From NCBI GenBank assembly GCA_902774925.1, contig CACYKE010000017.1, forward strand, positions 30,746-94,745: DNA of 64,000 bases, written 5' to 3'. The stretch comes from an uncultured Prevotellaceae bacterium. Lineage in GTDB: Bacteria > Bacteroidota > Bacteroidia > Bacteroidales > Bacteroidaceae. Under the pieces are notes generated by a model, which saw only the letters and a list, made by a program, of their open reading frames with translations, searched no databases and was not told the origin of the DNA. How positions within the stretch are numbered: position 1 is the first letter of the stretch; each line of letters begins with the position of its first letter. Positions 46,316 to 53,666 of this stretch are shown here, piece after piece. Position numbers and translations under genes: made by a program.

Positions 46316-47152
46316 ATGAAACAAATCAAACTACTTGCTGTATTGATGGCCTTGGTGCTTGTGTGCACCTCGGCCACCAAACAAAAAACTACTACTATTT
46401 TTGTCATTGGCGATTCTACTGCCGCCAATAAGGATCTCTCGAAAGGCAAGACGGAACGTGGCTGGGCCATGATGCTACAGGCATGCTTCGATTCCACCTA
46501 TATCCGCGTCGACAATCATGCCGTCAACGGACGCTCGTCGAAGTCGTTTATCGACGAAGGCCGTTGGGACAAGGTGCTCTCGCTCATCAAGCCTGGCGAC
46601 TACGTCATCATCCAGTTCGGCCACAACGACGAGAAGCCCCAGGCTGCCCGTCATACCGACCCTGGCTCGACGTTCGACTACAATCTGGCGAAGTATGTGC
46701 GCGAGACGCGCGAACGTGGTGGCATCCCTGTGCTGATGAACCCCGTGGTTCGTCGCAATTTCCTTGTAAAGGCTCCTGAGAATGACGACGACGAGAAGCT
46801 GCGCACGCAGACCTTCAAGGATGGTGCGAAGATGGTGGAGGGCGACTCGCTCATCGATACCCACGGACTCTATCGCGTGGCACCTCGTGACGTGGCCCAG
46901 CGCATGAACTGCTATTTCGTCGATGCCAACCAGATTACTCACGACCTCGAGCAAGGCTTGGGTACTGAGGCCTCAAAGAAGCTCCACATGTGGTATCTTC
47001 CTGGCGAAGAACCCACCGAACCGCAGGGCAAACAGGACAATACCCACTACAACATCTATGGCGCTACCGTCGTCGCAAACCTCCTTGCCGATGCCCTCTG
47101 CGACGAAATCCCAGTCCTCAAGTCCTACCGCATACCTGCAGGTACACATTAA
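46316..47152 (+). CDS. Exported SGNH hydrolase, rhamnogalacturonan acetylesterase type (CE12)
   Basis: 278 aa with a signal peptide (LLAVLMALVLVCTSA). SGNH landmarks: FVIGDSTAANKD with the nucleophile Ser in block I, NHAVNGRSSKSF in block II, IIQFGHNDEKP in block III, and DNTHYNIYGA with Asp/His in block V. This pattern is that of CE12 esterases that remove acetyl groups from pectin rhamnogalacturonan. It follows hisS by 12 bases. No polysaccharide-utilisation genes are adjacent, which is unusual for such an enzyme in this group. Confidence 0.88.
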   Translation: MKQIKLLAVLMALVLVCTSATKQKTTTIFVIGDSTAANKDLSKGKTERGWAMMLQACFDSTYIRVDNHAVNGRSSKSFIDEGRWDKVLSLIKPGDYVIIQFGHNDEKPQAARHTDPGSTFDYNLAKYVRETRERGGIPVLMNPVVRRNFLVKAPENDDDEKLRTQTFKDGAKMVEGDSLIDTHGLYRVAPRDVAQRMNCYFVDANQITHDLEQGLGTEASKKLHMWYLPGEEPTEPQGKQDNTHYNIYGATVVANLLADALCDEIPVLKSYRIPAGTH

Positions 47153-47221
47153 TTTGCCTATAGGCACACGCTTGTTGTATACCGGCTTCGCTTGGGAGTT
47201 GGTAACGTTGTCTATTATTTT

Positions 47222-47296
47222 TAGAGTATTTATCAATACTCTTGGAGTAATTGAAAATACTCTCGGAGATATTTTTTTTTCTTTCGGAGTATTGCG
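47222..47296. repeat. 21-bp palindromic repeat, second locus
   Basis: Unit at 47235-47255 (AATACTCTTGGAGTA then ATTGAA), a second from 47256 (AATACTCTCGGAG), and partial units on both sides (AGAGTATT at 47223, TTTCGGAGTATT at 47282). Same unit as 16474-16537. Lies before the cstA promoter. Confidence 0.72.
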
Positions 47297-47330
47297 AATC
47301 TTTTTTTAACGCTAAATTTCGATAATGGAT

Positions 47331-47361
47331 TTTGTTTTTTACTGAAAATTGTGTAACTTTG
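47331..47361 (+). promoter_or_regulatory. Promoter of cstA
   Basis: TTTG at 47331-47334, a 19-base spacer and TAACTTTG at 47354-47361, 35 bases before the ATG. Confidence 0.75.
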
Positions 47362-47396
47362 CGGGCAAATTGGTAAATTAACAAAAAGAGAAAAAG

Positions 47397-48890
47397 ATGA
47401 TTTCATTTTGTGTGAGCCTGGTGGCTCTGATTCTGGGTTATCTGCTGTACGGACGCTTTGTGGAAAAGGTGTTCGGCCCTGATGACCGCCAAACGCCGGC
47501 TGTGGCAAAGGCCGACGGATTGGACTACATCGTGTTGCCGAACTGGAAAGTTTTCATGATTCAATTCCTGAACATTGCCGGTACGGGCCCGATTTTCGGT
47601 GCCATCATGGGTGCGAAGTTCGGACCGGTGGCGTATCTGTGGATTGTGTTCGGCTGTATCTTTGCCGGTGCGACGCACGACTATCTGTGCGGCATGTTAT
47701 CGATGAGAAACGACGGTGCGGGACTGCCCAAGCTGATTGGCAAGTATCTGGGCAACGGTACGCGAAGGGTAATGCTGGTGTTCACGGTGTTGCTGCTGAT
47801 TATGGTCGGAACGGTATTTGTGTATTCGCCCGCCGAAATACTACACTCGATTGGTGGTGACACCATGATGTGGGTGGCCATCATTTTCATCTATTACGTG
47901 ATTGCGACGATGCTGCCCATCGACAAGATTATCGGTAAGATTTATCCGTTGTTTGCCGTCTCGTTGCTGTTCATGGCGGCTGCGTTGATGGTGTGGCTGT
48001 TCATCCACTGGCCAACGCTTCCGGAACTATGGACGAATTTCTATAATATGGGTGCTGCTGCGGAGCCTGAGGTATTGAAGAACCCACCATTCCGCGCATT
48101 GATGTGGAAGGACGCAATATTCCCCGCATTGTTTATCACCGTAGCCTGCGGAGCCATTTCCGGTTTCCACGCTACACAGAGTCCGCTGATGGCTCGTTGC
48201 GTGAAGTCGGAAAAGATGGGTCGCCCCATTTTCTACGGTGCGATGATTACCGAGGGTATCGTGGCATTGATTTGGGCTACGGTGTCGTCGTGGTTCTTCT
48301 ATGGCAATCCAGCTCCCGGCTACGAACTGATAGCAGCGGCTACGGCTGGTTTCCATACGTCGGCTCCGGCGGTGGTGAACTTGGTATGTAACGACTGGTT
48401 GGGTGTGGTTGGTGCCATTCTGGCTATGTTGGGTGTGGTGGCCGCGCCGATAACGAGTGGCGACACGGCATTCCGCAGCGGTCGTCTGATTGTTGCCGAA
48501 TGCCTGAAGTTGGATCAGCGTCCCATTGTGAAGCGCCTGTACATCTGCATTCCGATGTTTGCCGTTTCCATCGCCATGCTGATTTGGCAGATTGGCAATC
48601 CCGACGGATTCAACACCATTTGGCAATACTTCGGATGGTCAAACCAGGCATTGTCGGTATTCACATTGTGGACCATTACGGTTTATCTGGCGCGTAATCA
48701 CAAGCCATACTGGATTACGCTGATTCCGGCGTTGTTTATGACTACGGTTTGTACGACGTTCCTGTTTGTGTCGAAGCAGGCGTTAGAGCTGCCGGGCGAG
48801 ATTGGCTATCCTCTTGGTGTTGCCTGTCTTGTCGTTGCCTGCATTTGGTTTGCGGTTTGGTACAGAAGGAATGTGAAAGTTAATAGTTAA
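47397..48890 (+). CDS. cstA: Carbon starvation protein CstA-like transporter
   Basis: 497 aa with about 13-16 hydrophobic segments. The beginning (LILGYLLYGRFVEKVFGPDD) and NIAGTGPIFGAIMGAKFGP are diagnostic of the CstA family; GFHATQSPLMARC lies in the centre. Family members import peptides or pyruvate. The E. coli protein is longer; this shorter form is common in Bacteroidota and Firmicutes. Own promoter. The outer-membrane protein and nadC genes follow with short gaps and are probably co-transcribed. Confidence 0.93.
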   Translation: MISFCVSLVALILGYLLYGRFVEKVFGPDDRQTPAVAKADGLDYIVLPNWKVFMIQFLNIAGTGPIFGAIMGAKFGPVAYLWIVFGCIFAGATHDYLCGMLSMRNDGAGLPKLIGKYLGNGTRRVMLVFTVLLLIMVGTVFVYSPAEILHSIGGDTMMWVAIIFIYYVIATMLPIDKIIGKIYPLFAVSLLFMAAALMVWLFIHWPTLPELWTNFYNMGAAAEPEVLKNPPFRALMWKDAIFPALFITVACGAISGFHATQSPLMARCVKSEKMGRPIFYGAMITEGIVALIWATVSSWFFYGNPAPGYELIAAATAGFHTSAPAVVNLVCNDWLGVVGAILAMLGVVAAPITSGDTAFRSGRLIVAECLKLDQRPIVKRLYICIPMFAVSIAMLIWQIGNPDGFNTIWQYFGWSNQALSVFTLWTITVYLARNHKPYWITLIPALFMTTVCTTFLFVSKQALELPGEIGYPLGVACLVVACIWFAVWYRRNVKVNS

Positions 48891-48906
48891 AAGATAAAAT
48901 ATAATA

Positions 48907-49410
48907 ATGACTATGAAGAAAATTGCATTTATCGCGGTAGCGCTGTTGATGAGCATTGCAGCCAACGCACAGTTTGAAGAAGGTAAGGGTTATATCGGGG
49001 CATCGTTCTCGGGCCTCGACCTCAGTAACCAGACCAAGGAGTTCCATTTTGGACTGAACGCCAAGTTGGGCTACATGTTTCAGGACAACCTGATGGCTTT
49101 GGGTGAGATTGGCTACGACCATTGGGATAAGAGTCCCGACGCGCTGGTATTGGGTGCCGGAGCACGCTACTACATCGTGCAGAACGGCCTGTACCTTGGT
49201 GCCGGACTGAAGTTTAAGCATGCTGACAAAAACTATAACGACCTGCTGCCGTCGGTTCAGTTGGGCTATGCCTTCTTCTTGGGTCGTACGGTGACGCTGG
49301 AGCCCGAGCTTTATTTCGACATCTCGACGAAGAAGTTCGACTATACGTGCTATGGCCTGCGCGTGGGCATCGGCGTGTATCTGTTTAAGGACCAGTACAT
49401 GAAGAAGTAA
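48907..49410 (+). CDS. Small outer-membrane beta-barrel protein
   Basis: 167 aa with a signal peptide (KKIAFIAVALLMSIAANAQ; start 48907 or 48913). The mature part alternates hydrophobic and polar residues in about eight strands (GYIGASFSGLDLS, FGLNAKLGYMF, LGYAFFLGRTVTLEPELYF) and ends with aromatic VGIGVYLF, fitting a small OmpA/OmpX-like barrel. The function beyond membrane structure is unknown. 16 bases after cstA. Confidence 0.83.
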   Translation: MTMKKIAFIAVALLMSIAANAQFEEGKGYIGASFSGLDLSNQTKEFHFGLNAKLGYMFQDNLMALGEIGYDHWDKSPDALVLGAGARYYIVQNGLYLGAGLKFKHADKNYNDLLPSVQLGYAFFLGRTVTLEPELYFDISTKKFDYTCYGLRVGIGVYLFKDQYMKK

Positions 49411-49428
49411 TCTAATCATTCAAGGCTT

Positions 49429-50277
49429 ATGTTAAGTGTAGAAGAATTGGTTGACAGACTCATTGATCTGTCGTTTGCTGAGGATATCGGCGACGGTGAC
49501 CATACCACGTTGTGTTGCATTCCCGAGGACGCGATGGGCAAGTCGCACTTGCTCATCAAGGAGGACGGTATCCTGGCAGGTGTGGAGATAGCCAAGGAAG
49601 TGTTCCGCCGCTTCGACCCCGACATGCAGGTCGAGGTGTTGATGGGTGACGGTTCACGTGTCAAGAAGGGCGACATAGCCATGATTGTCACCGGCCGCGT
49701 GCGCTCGCTGTTGCAGACGGAGCGTCTGATGTTGAACATCATGCAGCGCATGAGTGGTATTGCCACCATGACGGACAAATATGTGGAGCGCCTGAAGGGT
49801 ACGAAGACCCGCGTGCTTGACACCCGCAAGACGACGCCGGGCATGCGCATGCTGGAGAAGCAGGCCGTGAAGATTGGCGGCGGCTGTAACCACCGTATCG
49901 GACTGTTTGACATGATTCTGCTGAAGGATAACCATGTGGACTTCGCTGGCGGTATCGTGAATGCCATCGACCGCTGCCATAAGTACTTGGACGAGAAGGG
50001 ATTGAAGCTGAAGATTGAAATAGAGGTTCGGTCGTTTGACGAACTGCAGCAGGTGTTGGATCATGGCGGCGTGGACCGTATTATGTTGGACAATTTCAGC
50101 GTTCCCGACACGAAGAAGGCCGTAGATATTATTGGCGGTCGCTTTGAGACGGAGTCGAGTGGCGGCATTACGTTTGACACCATCCGCGACTATGCGGAGC
50201 AGGGCGTCGACTTTATCTCAGTGGGCGCTTTGACCCATTCGGTAAAGGGATTGGATATGAGCTTTAAGGCATGCTAA
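49429..50277 (+). CDS. nadC: Nicotinate-nucleotide pyrophosphorylase (carboxylating)
   Basis: Quinolinate phosphoribosyltransferase of NAD synthesis: quinolinate plus PRPP gives nicotinate mononucleotide and CO2. 282 aa. Conserved segments: FAEDIGDGDHTT, NIMQRMSGIAT, LDTRKTTPGMRMLEK, then GGGCNHRIGLFDMILLKDNH, and SGGITFDTIRDYAEQGVDFI. nadA and nadB are not in this window. The end overlaps the next gene by seven bases. Confidence 0.96.
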   Translation: MLSVEELVDRLIDLSFAEDIGDGDHTTLCCIPEDAMGKSHLLIKEDGILAGVEIAKEVFRRFDPDMQVEVLMGDGSRVKKGDIAMIVTGRVRSLLQTERLMLNIMQRMSGIATMTDKYVERLKGTKTRVLDTRKTTPGMRMLEKQAVKIGGGCNHRIGLFDMILLKDNHVDFAGGIVNAIDRCHKYLDEKGLKLKIEIEVRSFDELQQVLDHGGVDRIMLDNFSVPDTKKAVDIIGGRFETESSGGITFDTIRDYAEQGVDFISVGALTHSVKGLDMSFKAC

Positions 50278-51443
50278 GGTCTTCTGGCTTTTGGCTGTTA
50301 GTTGTTGGCTTTTGGCTTCTGGTGGCGTGTGGTGATGAGCCGACTGCCAAGGGCCAAGAGCCAATAGATTATGTGTCGCCGGTGGATTACGACATTGTGC
50401 TGGCGGGAAACTTCGGTGAGCCTCGCCCGTGGCATTTCCACGGAGGAATAGACGTGAAGACGGATAATCAGGAGGGCAAGCAGATTTTCTCCATTGCCGA
50501 TGGTTATGTCAGCCGCATCACCGTTAACAAGTACGGTTTCGGCAATGCCATTTACGTGAACCATCCTGACGGACTGACGAGCGTGTATTGCCATTTGAAG
50601 CGTTTTGCCGACAAATATGAACAGTTGTTTGAACGCACGGGATGGCGCGACACGCTGGATTTCCGATATGTTGAAGGCCAATTGCCCGTGAAAGGTGGTG
50701 ACATGATAGCCCTCAGCGGCAATACCGGTCACTCGACGGGACCGCATCTGCATTTGGAACTGCACGACACGAAGACGTGGGTGATGATAGACCCGATGGA
50801 GAAACTGGCGAAATTTATTGCCGACACAGTGGCTCCGCAGGCACATTCGTTTATGGCTGTTCCCGTAGTGGGTGAAGGCCTGTTTAACGGCGGTGCAACG
50901 AAACAAACGTTCGGTTTCGGACAGCCCGACGTCAAGAAACACAGCACGACGTGGACGCTCTCCCGCGAATTTACAGCATGGGGCAGGGTAGGCTTCGCAT
51001 TGTGGGCCGACGACTATTCCGAGGCGACGTACAATCACTATGGTGTGCGTCATGTGCAGTTGTCGGTGGACGGTCGGGAGGTGTTTTCTGCCGATGTATC
51101 GGGCATTCCCATCAGTTGTCAGCCGGAAGTAAACCAATGGGGCGACTACGACCATTGGCGCCATACCCGTATCTGGTATATGAAGTCGTACAAGGAACCG
51201 GGCATGCGACTACCCATCCTGCATACAGACTTCAGCGGCGGTATTGTCACGTTCGACGAAGAGCGTCCTTATCACCTTACTTATTTGTTGCGCGACTACC
51301 AGGGAAACACGTCACGATATGATTTTACCGTTACCGGCCAGCGTGATGCAAGGATTCGGAAGCCGCAACGTCGTTGCCTGTTGCTGAATCCGTATTTGCT
51401 GTACGAACAGGTGCTGTGGCCGTTGCACGAACGGAAACGTTAA
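50271..51443 (+). CDS. M23-family metallopeptidase lipoprotein
   Basis: 390 aa, periplasmic murein endopeptidase type. The zinc motifs are present: HFHGGIDVKT (H-x3-D) and GHSTGPHLHLEL (H-x-H). The residues between them form the LytM fold; the C-terminal half is a beta domain with no match I recognise. The lipoprotein signal is odd: SGFWLLVVGFWLLVACG is a seven-residue repeat encoded by two copies of TGGCTTTTGGCT, 21 bases apart, and the Cys lies directly after. The start overlaps nadC by seven bases. Confidence 0.88.
   Translation: MLRSSGFWLLVVGFWLLVACGDEPTAKGQEPIDYVSPVDYDIVLAGNFGEPRPWHFHGGIDVKTDNQEGKQIFSIADGYVSRITVNKYGFGNAIYVNHPDGLTSVYCHLKRFADKYEQLFERTGWRDTLDFRYVEGQLPVKGGDMIALSGNTGHSTGPHLHLELHDTKTWVMIDPMEKLAKFIADTVAPQAHSFMAVPVVGEGLFNGGATKQTFGFGQPDVKKHSTTWTLSREFTAWGRVGFALWADDYSEATYNHYGVRHVQLSVDGREVFSADVSGIPISCQPEVNQWGDYDHWRHTRIWYMKSYKEPGMRLPILHTDFSGGIVTFDEERPYHLTYLLRDYQGNTSRYDFTVTGQRDARIRKPQRRCLLLNPYLLYEQVLWPLHERKR
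50285..50317. repeat. Direct repeat of TGGCTTTTGGCT in the M23 signal peptide
   Basis: Two exact copies at 50285-50296 and 50306-50317. The reverse complement AGCCAAAAGCCA occurs at 42642-42653 inside the AlkD-like gene. A related inverted piece (GGGCCAAGAGCCAATAG) follows at about 50351. Confidence 0.8.
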
Positions 51444-51444
51444 G

Positions 51445-53304
51445 TCAGCGGCGACGGCGATTGAAGGGACAGAGCTCGCTGATGAGGTCCGCACGGCCAA
51501 TGCGACGCAGACTCTGTTCGATGCCGCGACGTTCCTCCGGTTTGTACCAGAAGAAGAACTGTCGCTGGGCAAGCTTTTCCTGTTGCGTCTTGGCACTCTT
51601 GACGGGTTCAAGGGTATAGGGGTCGTAACCCGTATACCAGGTCTCTGTGGAGACGGTCATGGGGGTCGGAGTAAAGTCCTGTACTTGCTCCAGTTGGAAA
51701 TCGAGATGTTTGGTCTTTACAGCCAAATCGGCCATATCAGCCTCGCTGCAACCCGGGTGACTGGAGATAAAGTAGGGGATGATTTGCTGGTTCAGGTGTT
51801 CCTCGCGACAGATACGGTCGAAAATGCGCTTGAACTCGTAGAACTGCTGGAACGAGGGCTTGCGCATCAGTCGCAGCACGCGGTCGGAGGTGTGTTCGGG
51901 GGCAACCTTCAGACGTCCGCTGACGTGTCTTTTAATCAGTTCGCGGGTGTATTCCATCGCAGCCTTGTTCGCTTTCTCGTCCTTGCTGCGATGCAGGAGC
52001 AGGTCGTAGCGCACACCACTGCCGATGAAACTTTTCTTGATGCCAGGCAAGGCATCGACAGCACGATATATCTCAAGCAATTTCGAGTGGTCGGTATTCA
52101 GATTCGGACAAATCTGCGGATGGATGCATGATGGCCGTTTGCACTTCTCGCAAGCATTGAGGTTACGTCCGTGCATGCCGTACATATTGGCCGACGGACC
52201 ACCCAAGTCGCTGAGGTAACCTTTGAAATCGGGCATTTGCATCACCTGTTTAACCTCACGCAGGATGCTCTCCTTTGAGCGGCACGAAATGAACTTGCCC
52301 TGATGGGCGGAAATGGTGCAGAAAGCACAACCGCCGAAACAGCCGCGATGGATATTTACGCTGAACTTGATCATCTCGTAGGCGGGAATGTGCTTGCCCT
52401 TATATTTAATATGAGGTACGCGCGTGTATGGCAGGTCGAACGAGGCGTCAATCTCATCGGTGGTCATAGGAGGATAGGGTGGGTTGACGACGACGCAGGT
52501 GCCCGACGGAGAACCATCGGAAGTTTTGGATGACGATAGGGGCTGGAGCAGGCGCTGGGCGTGCATCATGTTCGACTGTTCCTCGATATACCTGAAGTTC
52601 TCGGCTTGCGAGCGTTTGTTGCGCAAGCACTCTTCGTGGGAATGCAACACAATATCAGCCTCACGACGAGTTACTTTGTCAGCAAGATAGACCGTTTGTG
52701 GAATGTCGTGGCAGGCGCTGATGGGAAGACCGTCGGCAATACGACGCGTTAACTCAACCATTGGTTTTTCACCCATGCCATAAACAAGGATGTCGGCAGG
52801 TGCATCGCAAAGAATACACGGGCGAAGCTTGTCCTGCCAATAGTCATAATGGGTGAGTCGGCGCAACGAGGCCTCGATACCGCCCAGGACGATAGGCACA
52901 TCAGGATAGAGCTGGCGCAGAATTTGGGAATAGACGACGGAAGGATAGTCAGGACGAAGTCCGTGACGCCCGTCAGGCGAATAGGCATCCTCGGAGCGCA
53001 GACGACGGTTGGCGGTGTACTTATTCACCATCGAGTCCATATTGCCGGGTGAGATAGCAAAATAGAGGCGGGGGCGACCGAGTTTCTTGAAATCGCGGAA
53101 ATCACCGTGCCAGTCGGGTTGTGGGACGATAGCCACACGATAGCCAGCGGCCTCGAGTGTGCGTCCGATGACAGCATTAGCAAAGGAAGGATGGTCGACA
53201 TAGGCATCGGCTGAGAAGAGGATGATGTCAACCTCATCCCATCCGCGCAGTTCCATCTCCTTTTTTGTCGTGGGGAGAAAATCCGTCAGTCTATATTCCA
53301 TCAA
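51445..53304 (-). CDS. YgiQ-family radical SAM protein
   Basis: 619 aa. The radical SAM cluster motif C-x3-C-x2-C is in NIHRGCFGGCAFCTIS. The long N-terminal region (DFLPTTKKEMELRGWDEVDI and IVLGGIEASLRRLTHYDYW) is the UPF0313/YgiQ N-terminal domain, and the C-terminal stretch is family-specific. A B12-binding-like fold is known for the N-terminus; the reaction is unknown. It is the last gene of a five-gene minus-strand operon and overlaps the previous gene by four bases. Confidence 0.93.
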   Translation of the reverse strand: MMEYRLTDFLPTTKKEMELRGWDEVDIILFSADAYVDHPSFANAVIGRTLEAAGYRVAIVPQPDWHGDFRDFKKLGRPRLYFAISPGNMDSMVNKYTANRRLRSEDAYSPDGRHGLRPDYPSVVYSQILRQLYPDVPIVLGGIEASLRRLTHYDYWQDKLRPCILCDAPADILVYGMGEKPMVELTRRIADGLPISACHDIPQTVYLADKVTRREADIVLHSHEECLRNKRSQAENFRYIEEQSNMMHAQRLLQPLSSSKTSDGSPSGTCVVVNPPYPPMTTDEIDASFDLPYTRVPHIKYKGKHIPAYEMIKFSVNIHRGCFGGCAFCTISAHQGKFISCRSKESILREVKQVMQMPDFKGYLSDLGGPSANMYGMHGRNLNACEKCKRPSCIHPQICPNLNTDHSKLLEIYRAVDALPGIKKSFIGSGVRYDLLLHRSKDEKANKAAMEYTRELIKRHVSGRLKVAPEHTSDRVLRLMRKPSFQQFYEFKRIFDRICREEHLNQQIIPYFISSHPGCSEADMADLAVKTKHLDFQLEQVQDFTPTPMTVSTETWYTGYDPYTLEPVKSAKTQQEKLAQRQFFFWYKPEERRGIEQSLRRIGRADLISELCPFNRRRR

Positions 53305-53651
53305 TTGAACGGGGTTCCTTGGAAAGCGCGCGTGGTCGTTCCGAGATTATCGTTGCCACGGTCCTTCCAGTTGATAAACAATAGTACGAGCTGTTGGAGA
53401 CCGTAAGCCTTCATGTTAGGATGATAGACAACATCGAGGCAGAGGTCGAGCAGCTGCTTGTCCTTGCCAGCATCAGACTCCAGCAATGAACGAATGTTCA
53501 GTTTCAATTTGTTTAGCACGTCCTCGTCGACATAGCCATTAGAGTCGATAAGATCACGGAACAGCTGATACTGTTCTATGGTCAGCAGATGGTCTTCAGA
53601 GATTTCGATACTGCGTGTACCACTTGAATTAGTTTGAATTTTGTACTTCAT
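53301..53651 (-). CDS. Small helical protein of unknown function
   Basis: 116 aa, no signal or membrane segment. Helical throughout (LTIEQYQLFRDLIDSNGYVD, LKLNIRSLLESDAGKDKQLL). It lies 15 bases after the amidase/golvesin-like gene and overlaps the YgiQ gene by four bases, so it is part of the same operon and probably co-translated with YgiQ. No family recognised. Confidence 0.62.
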   Translation of the reverse strand: MKYKIQTNSSGTRSIEISEDHLLTIEQYQLFRDLIDSNGYVDEDVLNKLKLNIRSLLESDAGKDKQLLDLCLDVVYHPNMKAYGLQQLVLLFINWKDRGNDNLGTTTRAFQGTPFN

Positions 53652-53666
53652 AAAATTGTATTTTAG

